Position numbers and translations under genes: made by a program | Part shown: piece by piece, positions 51,058 to 62,262 of the stretch | Layout: every line of letters begins with the position of its first letter | Numbering within the stretch: the first letter of the stretch is position 1 | The notes under the pieces: generated by a model | Seen by the model: only the letters and a program-made list of their open reading frames with translations | Database searches by the model: none | What the model was told of the DNA's origin: nothing | Assembly: GCA_003640385.1 (NCBI GenBank) | Contig: RCAB01000313.1 | Location: 1 to 64,000 of the forward strand | DNA from: Setaria digitata | Lineage: Eukaryota > Nematoda > Chromadorea > Rhabditida > Setariidae | DNA length: 64,000 nucleotides | Direction: 5' to 3'

Positions 51058-53689
51058 ACAAATTCATGAATTTCCGTAACAATTCTATCATCATTATTAT
51101 TACTATTTTGTCCCATTTTTATCGATATCATTATCAATTACTATGTCACCATCCTGTTATCATCATCATCATGCTACGATTACTATTACCAACATTATTT
51201 CATTGCCGTGATTCATCATCACTATCATTTCACTACCAATCCATGATCATCATTAATCCATTATTCCACATCAATATTACTATATTCCATTATCATGATC
51301 ATCAATGCCATTCTACGGTATCATTCCTGTTACCACTACTATTACAGTCACTGTGCTATCATTGTCAAATTATTCAGCCATCATTCCGTTACTATAACAA
51401 TCATTATCATTCCATCATTATTATCATCACTATTTTGTCAACATTTCATCACGATCATCATTAGCATTATTCCATCACTATCATCAACTTTATATTACCA
51501 TTCTGTCATCATCATCAATACCATCATTGTAACATTTTCCATTAATATTCCATTACCATCACTGACATGATTCCACCATCGACATATATACCACCTACTT
51601 TTTGTTACTATTACCATCACCATTATCATCACAATCGCACTTCAGTTGAAGATACATTGCTATTGAAGCTATTTCATCCTTAATATTCACTACCCTCATT
51701 TCCTCACCATCATTATCATCATCACCATCACCACCACTATCATCATCATCACCACCACCACCACTATCATCATCATCACCATCACCACCACTATCATCAT
51801 CATCACTATCGCACTTCAGTTGAAGATACATTGCTATTGAAGCTATTTCATCCTTAATATTCACTACCCTCATTTCCTCACCATCATTATCATCATCACC
51901 ATCACCACCACTATCATCATCATCACCACCACCACCACTATCATCATCATCACCATCACCACCACTATCATCATCATCACTATCGCACTTCAGTTGAAGA
52001 TACATTGCTATTGAAGCTATTTCATCCTTAATATTCACTACCCTCATTTCCTCACCATCATTATCATCATCACCATCACTATCGCAACTTAGTTTAGGAT
52101 AAATGATAAGTTCGTCCTCCATTCACTTTGATAATCTTACAATATCTACAAAAAGACGAATGAAATGAATGACATACTGTTGACTGATAGTATCCAGAAG
52201 ACAGTAATGCTGTTGCTGTATCCAGAGTGTCCCAATGCTAACTTTTTGCTGTCGAGCAGCCCATGAATACAATACTTCACTCATCAAATAATGCTTCTCA
52301 ACTTCAAAAGCTCCATATAAATCATTCATATTTGATAGCAATCGCTGTAATATCTAGTAAACTTTCTTCAAAAAGGAAAAAATAAATAAATAAAAAATGC
52401 CAAAAAATGTGTTATTAATGCTGTGAAAAAAGAATTTTTTGTTTTCATTAGCATTTGAAATTTTATCACTATAATTTTATATTCACCATAAAAGATAAAA
52501 ATTTTTTTTTATAGAAGAAAAGGAAGATAAAGAAAGAAAAACAAAAAAACAGACGATAAGAAAATACATATTTTTAGTCCTATAAAAAAAAAAAATTTTG
52601 TTAACTTATTTATTATCGCCATTATTATTGTCTAAATTTTTTTACCATTACAGTTTTGCATTTTGTAAACGATAATGCATATTTCAGAATATGAAAAAAT
52701 TTTAAATCTAAATTAATTGAAGAATTTGAAGAAAATCAAGTTGGAAAAATATTTTTAGTGAAAAAAAAAAAACATACACACACAAAAATACCAATATGAG
52801 AATAAAACAGATCGAATTTTCAATTTTTGAATTTTAAAATTGCAATGAATAAATAAAATGTAAAAGTAAGTCCTTATTAAGTTCTTAAAATCTCCAAAAA
52901 TTAATTGAATTTTGCAAAATACTGGAAGTGAACCGCTCCTTGTTCGAAATGAAATACTGTATATTTTTTGTATGATTGTGCATTTTTCCTCTTTCAAGTG
53001 CCGGAATTTAGTTTTAGATTTCGATTTTCAGATTCTTCTGCATGTTCCCATTCTCTTCATTATTACGGCAGTTTCAACAATCTTTCACAAATTAAATTTT
53101 TACATTTCTTCAAAAAATTCAAGTCCTGCAACATTTATTTTCAACAGAATTATTGTCAAATAATTTCGAAATATCACTATGTAATGTAAGAAGCAAAACT
53201 AACTCCAACAATTTGTGGCTGATCATTTGGTGATAATTTTCCTGATAATAAAAGATCAACATCATCTTTGAAACGCTGCAATAAGTATCGGTGCAGTTTT
53301 TTAAATAAATAAAAAAAAAACAGAAAAGAAGGGAAAAAAGAATGAGAAGGATACAATGAGCTTAATGCTTAAATAAACTTCAAAGCATGAACTTCTGAAT
53401 AAACAATTCGCCTTAAAGTAAACTTTAGCAATGCATCATTTAAAATAAAATTTTCAGAAAAAAAAAATTGTTTTTTTTTTTAAATATAATTAAACTTTAA
53501 ATTTCTGATTAAAAAAAAATCAAGACAAAAGAAGAGAGAAAAAAAAAAGATGAATTATTGATAGATTACCTGGTAGATTTCAGCTGAAAAATTATGCTTA
53601 ACAACAAAATTTGCATCAATATTTGTCGCATCTGAAGTTTCATTATCCGAAAATGATTGCTGATGAAGTTCGAGATCGATGGATTCCAT
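42244..53689 (-). CDS. STAT: STAT-family transcription factor lacking the N-terminal domain
   Basis: Thirteen minus-strand exons, 5' to 3': 53570-53689, 53204-53275, 52178-52344, 48980-49210, 48289-48405, 47937-48027, 46397-46594, 45591-45668, 44820-44891, 44419-44490, 43813-43931, 42879-43012, 42244-42470. All phases agree: 565 residues, shorter than vertebrate STATs (about 750-850). Landmarks: the end of the coiled coil (W92, RQQ 95-97, IG 101-102), the start of the DNA-binding domain (VSRQPP 168-173), a linker with [15 protein letters not shown], and the SH2 core CLLIRFSD with the phosphotyrosine-binding Arg472. [11 protein letters not shown] and LIYPD match the rest of SH2. One tyrosine (Tyr554, PFYFD) follows SH2 and is the candidate activation site. 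The N-terminal oligomerisation domain is absent, as in nematode STA-1. Role: phosphotyrosine-activated dimeric transcription factor. The 3-kb third intron holds large repeats. Confidence 0.9.
48470..48655. repeat. Duplication around single N (assembly joint)
   Basis: About 85 bases (AATAAAAATGATCACTATTA onward, through a T run) precede the N at 48561 and recur after it with small differences (AAATCATTTAG versus AAAGCGTTTAG). It lies in a STAT intron. The SNP-level difference suggests two alleles. Confidence 0.8.
50632..51056. repeat. Hexanucleotide ATAAAT satellite, ~67 copies, ending in a TA run
   Basis: A perfect ATAAAT array covers about 50632-51033 and passes into TA repeats to 51056. 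It is inside STAT intron 3. The long open frames it creates (Asn-Ile, Tyr-Ile, Leu-Tyr dipeptides) are artefacts of the repeat. Confidence 0.97.
51065..51600. repeat. ATC/ATT-rich low-complexity tract
   Basis: Imperfect CATCATT/TCATTATC text between the satellite and the minisatellite in STAT intron 3. Open frames here reflect composition. Confidence 0.6.
51629..52090. repeat. 174-bp minisatellite, ~2.7 copies, in STAT intron 3
   Basis: The anchor TCGCACTTCAGTTG occurs at 51635, 51809 and 51983, an exact 174-bp period (58 codons). Each unit has a unique half and a CATCATCACC-rich half. The copies are nearly identical. On the minus strand the array is open for 175 codons (51595-52122): acidic Asp/Gly/Ser blocks alternate with [20 protein letters not shown]. 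Confidence 0.93.
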
Positions 53690-53806
53690 TATAATCAGAC
53701 GGATGGATGCCAGATAGTAATACTTGTAGACGTTTTTGAATTCTATCAAACAGTACTGGTGTAACGATAAGAACAGGTTTTACATCAATGGATCATTCGT
53801 CAGCGC

Positions 53807-53873
53807 ACATCAGCCATTTTTTAATTATCAATTGCTAACTGTGTTATTGTGTTCAAAAATGGAATCTTTCTTT

Positions 53874-53917
<44 letters not shown>

Positions 53918-54500
53918 NCACTTGAACAGTTTAATTTTTCGCCATGCATCACGTCATTGAGTGAGTATGGAAAGGGAAATATAAATAAAACAAATTAAAC
54001 ATATTTTGGCATTTACTTTGTTTTACACGTGTCACCACGTCGACAGGTCACTTCGTTCTCTCTATTAGCCATAGTTGTTCTTTTCTGACACGTATCATGA
54101 CGTAGAAAAAAAAAGAAAGAAAAAAAAAATAGATAATACGAATTAAACATATTTTTCTGTTATTTACTTTGTTAGCCGTGTATCTTCACGTGGAAATAAC
54201 ACTTGGTTTATGCCACTAAAATTCGTTTCTTTTTAAAACGTATTATTGTCATCAGCTAACATGTAAATGGAAGAAAAATGATACTTTTTAAACATATTTT
54301 GGCATTTAATTTATTATACGTTTATCTTCACGTTAATGTACCATTTCTTTTTGTTACCGCAATTGTTTTTTTTTGGCACGTTTCACGTCTATTACTTAAA
54401 TATGAAAGAAAAAGAAGCATACCCAAGAACGTTTTGCATTTCTCTTGTTACATGATTATCATCACGTAAAAAACATCAGCTATTTTTTAATTATCAATTG
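53807..54500. repeat. Diverged ~145-bp repeat array rich in CACGT, flanked by 28-bp direct repeats
   Basis: Units share AAACATATTTTGGCATTTA or a variant, then (A)CGTGT..(T)CACGT, then (G/A)ACGTAT and GACGT-like words; cores start near 53998, 54147 and 54292, with a partial one near 54428. The array is bracketed by ACATCAGC(C/T)ATTTTTT plus AATTATCAATTG at 53807-53834 and 54472-54500. It starts about 120 bases upstream of the STAT ATG (minus) and ends about 490 bases before the micropeptide ATG (plus). A poly-T run with an N at 53918 interrupts its left part. Confidence 0.6.
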
Positions 54501-54988
54501 TAAAAACGTTGAACATTTTGTTTTCAAATACGACTATATTTGTATATTATCATTTTAGTGATAAGTGATTTAACTACTGATTAATTACTCATAACTATAT
54601 ATAAATAAAAATTTTCATTCATTTCAGTATTAGCATCACCAGGAATACGCTGAAAACTAAGTAAGCGCCTGACAAATAAATAGAATTTCAAGCATACACA
54701 ATTAAATTAATAGTATAATAAGAAATTTGCTGAGCATATAACAATTCCACCAACAACAACAATTATTCTATATCAGCCATTTTCTTTTCGATATCACCAT
54801 ATCATTTTCTTATCACGCTGTTCATTTCTTACAATTGATCTTTTTAAACACATTTTTTGACAGCTTCCTAGCAGTTTCTCTTTTTCTTTTTTTTTTTTTA
54901 AATCATATCAAGCACTTATCAAATATTCTTATCACTAGTTGATACCAATTAATAAACGTTAATTTCGCGAACAGCAGCAGAATTGGCA

Positions 54989-55397
54989 ATGGATGATATC
55001 GTTAAGGTAATATCAACTTGAAACTGATTGCCATAAAAATTAGCTAATGAGATTAAAAAGTGTATTAATTAATTATGTCCGACAGAATGTATCCTGTATG
55101 TGTTTAAATGCAATCAAGCATATGTACGGATGGTGTTTCATGATGAACAAACAAAAAGAGAAGACAGGAAGTAATCAAATTAAGGTAAGCAACTAATTAA
55201 TTATGTATGTTGAAGTGTGTTAAGACAGCAAAGATTATCGTCCACAACATTAATTACATTATCTTTTCTACAAATTTTATTGTCTTTTCAAACTGAAATT
55301 TTCATTTAATTACGAAACGATTTATAATTAAAATTGTGAAAGCAAGCAGCAAAATGTGAACTGTTTAGAGTTTTAAATTTATATTTTTCAGGCTTAA
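54989..55397 (+). CDS. Candidate 40-residue micropeptide gene
   Basis: Three exons in one phase: 54989-55006, 55086-55184 and 55392-55397. Donors AAG|GTAATA and AAG|GTAAGC and acceptors GACAG and TTTTTCAG are good. The predicted peptide starts MDDIVKNVSCMCLNAIKHMY, has three cysteines in a hydrophobic centre (GWCFMM) and a basic, polar tail (NKQKEKTGSNQIKA). The stop TAA runs straight into AATAAA at 55397-55402, a perfect polyadenylation signal, which supports a real 3' end. The ATG follows an ACAGCAGCAG stretch that could hold a trans-splice acceptor. I recognise no family. It is divergent from STAT across the repeat array. It could instead be part of a longer non-coding transcript. Confidence 0.45.
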
Positions 55398-55402
55398 ATA
55401 AA

Positions 55403-56228
55403 GTTGAATGAGCTAGTTAGAAGTGATTTAGTTTCAAAAAAAAAAAAAAATCAGCATTAAAAATTCTGCACTTGTTTCGTCTTTTTTTTTTTATTGAAGA
55501 TATATACAAATGCAAATTGTGCAAACGAATATTTTAAAAATGAAATATTCATTGAGATAAAATTAAACAATTTGTTTTTGGAAGTTTAATTTTTTTATTT
55601 TAAAATATTACATCTGCGCTTATTGCAAGCAGTTCTTCTTTAAAAAATTTAATAATAACCCAGTAATTATTATTTGGAGAATGAAATAATTTAAAACTTA
55701 ATATTGGTATTAACTTACTGGAGGTAAATTAAACCGTTTGAAAAAAAAATTTTTTTTTTAACAATTATTTGCAACTAATAGTTTTTTTCTTTTTATATTG
55801 ACACAATTTTATTTCCTTCATCCTTTCAATTTATAGTGATAAGCCAACGACTGTTGTCAAACTTAAATTAAAATTTTATTTTTTATTAATTATACTAATT
55901 ACTGCAATATTATAGATGGATCTGATATGCTTAGTTTTATAAAAAAAAAAATGAAAAAAAATCTATGATTCGTATAAGTTTATCAAAAAATAATGCACAT
56001 ATTCGTGTTCTGTAAAATGATTGCTTGGATAATTTAAAAGGATATTTGGATGTGTAATTTTTTGATAAAATATATAAGAATTATCAATTATCAATAAGCA
56101 GGAGGTCTAAAAATGACAACGCGTGTTAGGTGTTCCGTGATAGCGTCTAAACTTTGCAACAAACGTGATGCAGGCATATCACCACGTGGACGTGGTAAAT
56201 TAACAATAATCNAATATATTATCAATTA
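55403..56228. other. Intergenic, AT-rich; right end is a duplicated copy of the next gene's last exon
   Basis: No gene is seen to about 56085. From there to 56211 the sequence is a duplicate of 56216-56338. Confidence 0.6.
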
Positions 56229-56340
56229 TCAATAAGCAGGAGGTCTAAAAATGACAACGCGTGTTAGGTGTTCCGTGATAGCGTCTAAACTTTGCAACAA
56301 ACGTGATGCAGGCATATCACCACGTGGACGTGGTAAATTA
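56085..56340. repeat. 123-bp duplication around single N, covering coding sequence
   Basis: 56089-56211 and the bases from 56216 onward are identical across the repeated text (TATCAATTATCAATAAGCAG and following). The N is at 56212. The repeated part is the 3' half of the last exon of the SLC12-domain gene with its stop codon. This is best read as a contig-end overlap, not a biological duplication. Confidence 0.85.
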
Positions 56341-59300
56341 ACAATAATCAAATCAGCATTATTTGATTCATTGCGTATCAAATTGTTTAATCCAAGTGGT
56401 GGTTCACTCTGAAACAAATTAGGCTAATTAAGAAAGAGTAATTAAAATGGCTAAGAAGGAGGGAGGCAAAAGCTAAATATGGTTACTCAAGATTTGAAAT
56501 GATGAGAACGGATATAATTTAGCATTTTATTCATCAAGGCATTCATTTTATTCTAAATAATTAACTTTGGTTCTAATTAATTTCCAATCATCCTTTGCTA
56601 ATTCTTACCGATTAATCAATTGAATTAACTTGTTCATTTTGTTGAAATCGATTAATAGCTAATTAATTAAGATTTAAGTATACTTTCATGAGTGTGATTT
56701 ATGTTAAGTACAAAAAAGAAAAGTGAGGAAAAAAATAGAAAGTTTAAACCTTATATAACATTCGACTCTTAGTTTGTTCGTTTTGTTTCATAATCGACTG
56801 AATAGTCGGAAGTTTGGCAGCTAAAATATCGAAAACGAAATTTCAATTTAACTTTTTTTTTCACTGATAATTTTAGCAAAAAAAAAGTGCAAAATTTAAT
56901 TTTATTGAACTTAGACGTACAACTTTTTTTCTTATCATTTAAAGTGCTAATTGAAAAAATTTCAAAAATTTATTGCAAAGACTTTGTTGATGAAACATTA
57001 AGTATATTAAAGCAAAGCTGAATTATTTCAAAGAAAATTTTCAAAATTTTCAAATATTAGCGTAGGACTTGATTTTTTTCTCTTTCAATTATCAATTCTA
57101 AAATTTGATCAAGTTCTCCTTGTCTATTTTTATTAATCTCTTGCAAAATTTTTGAATCGTTCCAACTCATTTGATTTCGGACAAAGAATCTTCGAAAAAG
57201 CAATCCTTTTCTTTTATTTAATAATAATGTTTTAAATCAAATAATAAAATATTGAGATGAAATTGGAGAAATTGAAATTAGTAATAGAAGAAAGACGGAA
57301 ATAAAACTATATTTTGTTATAAACTAATTGATAAAGGGAACATTCAAGCAAAAAAAACTAATAATAATAATAATTAAAATTTAACTTTTTTTTTCCAATT
57401 TGTGCATTTTATTTTTATTATATCTATCATTTAATAGATTTACTATCTTCTTATTAATTACCATATTTCATCACCATTAATTCCTGTCATTGTATAAAAT
57501 TATATGCAATTAACTATTTTTTACAATTTATTTCCGGAACAAATTTAAATAATTGCGGCAACAATTGCAAATGGAATAAAGATTAGATTCCAGTACTTTA
57601 AATTAAATGAAATTCGATTGTGAATTTAGCAGTTAAATTAAGAAGTACAAACAAATAAAAAATCATTACATCAGTTCAATTTAGCAATTAGGTCAAATTT
57701 GATCTAAATCAAATTAGTCATTCTTAATGACGAGCAAAATAATGAAATTTTGAATTGAAATAAGGGTTTTTTAATTTATACATATTTCCGACTGTAATAA
57801 TTAAATTAAAAACTAATTATTTGTTCGCTATTAAAGTATAACTTCCGTTTCACACATACATTCATATGCTACAATATCATCCGGAAGAACGGGCCGAAGC
57901 TGTATGCTATCAGCTGTCAATGATGCTTGATGAATCCGTTTGGAAATTTGATCCTTAACAATTTCTACTTCCGTTTCCCTAATCACCGCAAATATTCGCA
58001 ATCTGAAAGCAAAAAGGCAAAAATATTTCCATTTTATCTTGCAGTCAAATGAAAAACTGCACAAAAAAAAAGAAATTTTATTTTTATTTTTTTTTTTGCA
58101 ATCAACACTTTGAAAATTTGATAAAATAAAGTATCAATGAGTTTCGACATTTTATGAAACAATCAATTATCGCTTCTGTAATAATTAGTTCTTCATTTTA
58201 CTGGATAATTAATCGTTGCAGTTATTTTCAAATTTAAATTTTTAATTAAAATTTTGACTTTTATTAATAAAAATATCACGTTACTTGGTAAATGTCCATC
58301 GATAATTACGACATATAACCGAAATAAACGAAAGTAAAAGATCGTCACTTTCTACAACCCACCATAAGTCCAATGTTGTCTAAAAAATATCCTTCCTTCT
58401 TCCATTGTTAAAAATTAATTTAATTTTAAATTAAATTTTAACATCTCTTTCTTAAAATTTTATCAATTGGTCAAATTTACATACAAGCAATTTATATTTA
58501 AGCATATTAATAATTCATATGAAAAGAAACCTGATGATATTTAATAATATTTTTGACTGCTAAATCTATTATTAAAATTAATTTCAAATTAAATCCCACT
58601 ATCTCATTTTCACAATTTCACCGAATGACTAAATCTATGCATGCATGATTTGCATTTAAATTACATTTATTTATTCATTTATTTGTTCTTTTTAAAGTTG
58701 CTAATATTTAGTAATATCCGTAATTGTTGAATTGTTGATTATTTGAATTATTAATAATTAATCATAATTTTCTTAGAATATTCAAATATTCAACAGTAAT
58801 AATATCATACTTATCATCGGTTATTTCCAATTTTTAATTCACATTTTATTAACAGGTAATTATTTCAATCAACACTAACTCTAATAGCAATATTACTTGA
58901 ATCAACAACAACTATATTAACAAGAAAAAAAATAAACTAAATTAAATTAAAAGTAAGAAACTGGAAAAAAAGCAAACGAAAATTTTAATTACAAGATTAT
59001 TCCCACCAATTTTCTGTACTTTTGCTATTTTGGAAATTAAATTCAATTAATGAAAACTAACAGCAAGATTAAATGGTACTGGCTTCCATAAATCACCTTT
59101 GCATATTAATAAACATTTATCTACCGTTGCTGCAATTCGATTCCACAATTCACTTTGCCCAGCATATAAACTACAAAATTATCTATTGCATATAAGAAAT
59201 TTCAGTATAATTTTTATAAAATTCTAATGTGATTAATTACAAATGTTACGTGATAATCAAAATTATCCATTACCATTTGAAATATTTTAATCACAGTTTA

Positions 59301-62092
59301 CTTATAAATAAATTTTTTATTCAAGTGATATACATATTTCTAATTACATATATAGCTAATAATAACAAATTATTATTTCACCAAATGTTAATTACTGATA
59401 AGAAGATGCAAAAGTTATCAATTGCTAACAAACTTTGTTAAATTGTTGCAAAATTTCATTTTAAACAAAAAAAAAAACGCTCAAAGTTATAAGGAATTTC
59501 GCCGAATCAATCATATACTTGTTAACAATATCCCAATAAAATGTATTCTCAACATTCCCGTTTACCCGCATTTTCCTTAGATAATTAATCTTATTGATTA
59601 TATATAATAAATAATTCTAAAATTCAAAATTAATTTTTTGAATTTATTTAAATTTAGAAAGAAAAACGAATAAAAAAAACAATAAACAGCAATTTTAAAT
59701 CCAATTTTCTTTTCTTTTTTCTTTTTTTTTTTAACAAATGAAGAAAAAGAATTTATTTTATTATTTTGGTCTTACGTCTCCATTATCAATTTAAAAATTT
59801 CAATTCTGAGATTAAATTTTTCTTAACATAAAACAAAACGGAAAAAGAAAGAAAAAGGAACTTTTTAAGAAAAATTTGACGCTTTTTAATCTGTTATAAA
59901 AATTTAAAAAAAAAAAAAAAAGAAAAAGAAAAAACGAGTGGAAAAAAGAAACTGTCGCACAAATCGGATGAAGTGCCACATTTCGGGAAATCGATGATGA
60001 TCGTATTCGGTTTGAGGATTCCCAAACCGGAACACTGAGTTACCGCCGAAGCGGTTTCGTTTAATTCACTTAAATTTTCATATGAAACAACCAAATGATG
60101 TGCATTAAGGCATGATTCGCCGATCTGTGTTAAAAAAAAATAAGTTTTTTTGTCTTTTTTCTAGAAATTTAAAAAAATTTTTTTTTTTAAAATTATTTAC
60201 AGAAAAAGAAAGCAAAATCTCTTTATTACATAAATTAGAAAAGTGTTAGTTTTGAAATAATTTTCATCTAATTTATGAAATGAAAAAAAAAAAGTATAAT
60301 GAAATGTATATAATTTGTGCATTATAATCAGTAAAAAAAAAAAAAAAATGGAACAAAAATGTTCTATTTAAATTAGTTAAACTGATTTTTTCGATCAAAA
60401 TAATCTGTTAATCTAAATTTCATTTCAAAAAGCTTTAATAAAATAAAAAATAAATAAACAAATAAAAATTGAAAAATAAACATTAATGTGCACAATATCG
60501 TTTGCGCATAATATTCAGCAAAAAGAGAGAGAAAAAAAAAGATTTTAATTTAAATTAACTAATAAAGCTTTTTGCTTTATTTTAAATTTGGAATTTCTGA
60601 AACTTCTGAAAAAAAAAAATTAGAGCTTGAAAAATGTAAGTATAAGAGATGAAATGATATGTGAAAATGAGATTTTTCAGATGAAAAACAGAAGCACACA
60701 TATCATTCGAACCAATTGTGTTACGGCAGTTTCAACTGAGCGTAAATATTCTCCGGTGTCCGGATCCTGCGTATGCCCCTGAAATTGTACGTGAGGGATC
60801 ATTCTTGAACTTCTACCACTAAGGATGGCAAATCCGGTAGTGGGTTAACAAAAATCCGGACTTTCGTTACCTTAAATAATGCTTAATTCTTTTGCTTTAG
60901 CTTTCTTCCAATATCTTTCCTTACTTTTACGTAATTTCATAATTTTCTATTTCAAATAAATTGCATTGCAATTAAATATTTTAGAAGTTCTGTTGAACTA
61001 AATCTAGTCAAAATTTTTGTGACTATAAATCATGGCTTAAAAATTAATCATAATTAACAATGAGCAATTGGAAATTTGATAATTCGAATGGAGCAATTCT
61101 TTCAAATAATTGGAATGATAAAATTTGTGAGCAATTTTTTGAAATCAAAATGAGAAAAAGCACTTTTTTCTTTCTTTCCTTCTTTTTGCAATATTTCGCG
61201 AAATTAAAAATTTCAAAAATAAATTAATTGATTGAGGAGAAAAGGAAAAAAAGTTTATGCTAATTTTCTTTTTATTTTTTTCGGAAAGCTTTCGTCAAAT
61301 TTTTCAAATGATTCTTTCAATCTTCCATAATTTCCACAACATATCTAAACCAAAAAAAATGCCAATTTTTAACGTTTCTTAACACTTAAACTGAAATTTT
61401 CTCCTAATTTAAATGAAAAATTCACTTTAGAATATCCGTTAGAGTTTATTTTAATTGCAAAAGGTCATAATTTTTTTTTAAATTTTACAAATTAAAAATT
61501 AGCGTTACAAAAAAAGAGTGATATTTATTAGATATCGGAAAATAATTTTTTTTCTCACATTGGAACCAAAAAAAAAGAAAAAAGGAATTCCGTTCAGGAA
61601 TATAATGGAAATGATCCCTAAATAATTCGGTCCAAAAATAGAATGTAAGATTTTAATGAAATTAGAAAAAAAAAAAAAAGAAGGAAAAATGAGGACATAA
61701 TTAATTAACTGATTAATTAACAGTATTCGATGTGGCATCATCTTTAATCCATATTCCGCTGCCGTAATTAATTTTCGACAAAGAATAGAAGATTCTAATG
61801 ATGTTTAAAAAAAAAAAAGAAAAAAGGAAAATGAAAAGGAATGACTTAATCAATCACATTATACCTCACATAAAATAGCAACAATATTCGATGCTGCACC
61901 ATCTTTGATCCATTCCGCTACAGCAATTAATTTTTGACAATCAACAAGCCATTCAGGATTTTCATCAATTTGCATAATTAAAATCTGAGGATACCAATGA
62001 TATTCAAATTCTTCATGACTATAAATGCAACGTAATAGACGATATGCCGTATCAATACGCCAACGTTCAAAACATTCCAACCATGCAAACAT
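56229..62092 (-). CDS. SLC12 C-terminal-domain protein without transporter core (CIP1/SLC12A9-like)
   Basis: Seven minus-strand exons: 61865-62092, 59961-60124, 59062-59170, 58285-58379, 57860-58002, 56750-56820, 56229-56408. They join into 329 residues, all in phase. Matches to the cytosolic domain of cation-chloride cotransporters, in order: YHWYPQILIM (36-45), an HHLVVSYENL segment, CSGLGILKPNTI (107-118), TLDLWWVVESDDLLL (from 169), KLRIFAVI, and NNADLIIVNLPRPR before EHLTRVVIF. The order is that of SLC12A9. The twelve-helix transporter region should lie upstream, but the ATG at 62092 has an in-frame TGA 12 bases before it and no membrane segments are seen to 64000. An acceptor TCATTTTAG at 62131 would suit a spliced leader. 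Either a domain-only protein or a gene whose 5' part is joined in a way I cannot see. The donor of the 57860 exon could instead be a few bases lower. Confidence 0.78.
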
Positions 62093-62127
62093 TTTTCTCC
62101 TTCAGTCTCTTCCTTTTTTTTCACGTA

Positions 62128-62262
62128 CGCCTAAAATGACCGACCAAATAAACGTAGGAAATGCTAAAATAGCCTGAAATAAATGGCTTAATAAACGTAG
62201 AAAATGCCAAAATAGCCTTAAATAAGTGACAAAATAAACGCACAAAGTGTTAAAATATACTT
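62128..62262. repeat. ~43-bp tandem repeat, three diverged copies
   Basis: AAATAAACGTAGGAAATGCT begins near 62146, with related copies near 62190 and 62232. Read on the minus strand each unit supplies acceptor-like TATTTTAG or TATTTCAG words just upstream of the SLC12-domain gene start. Confidence 0.7.

Noticed and set aside
50567..51137. Three long open frames on both strands of Asn-Ile, Tyr-Ile and Leu-Tyr repeats
   Set aside because: Produced solely by the ATAAAT satellite, which has no stop in those frames.
51066..51570. Open frames rich in His, Tyr, Ile and Ser
   Set aside because: Follow ATC/ATT low-complexity composition inside a STAT intron.
52130..52148. A 19-bp micro-exon between STAT exons 3 and 4
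   Set aside because: It has an acceptor TTTTTGTAG, but exon 3 already joins exon 4 (49210) in phase and gives the expected STAT sequence without it.
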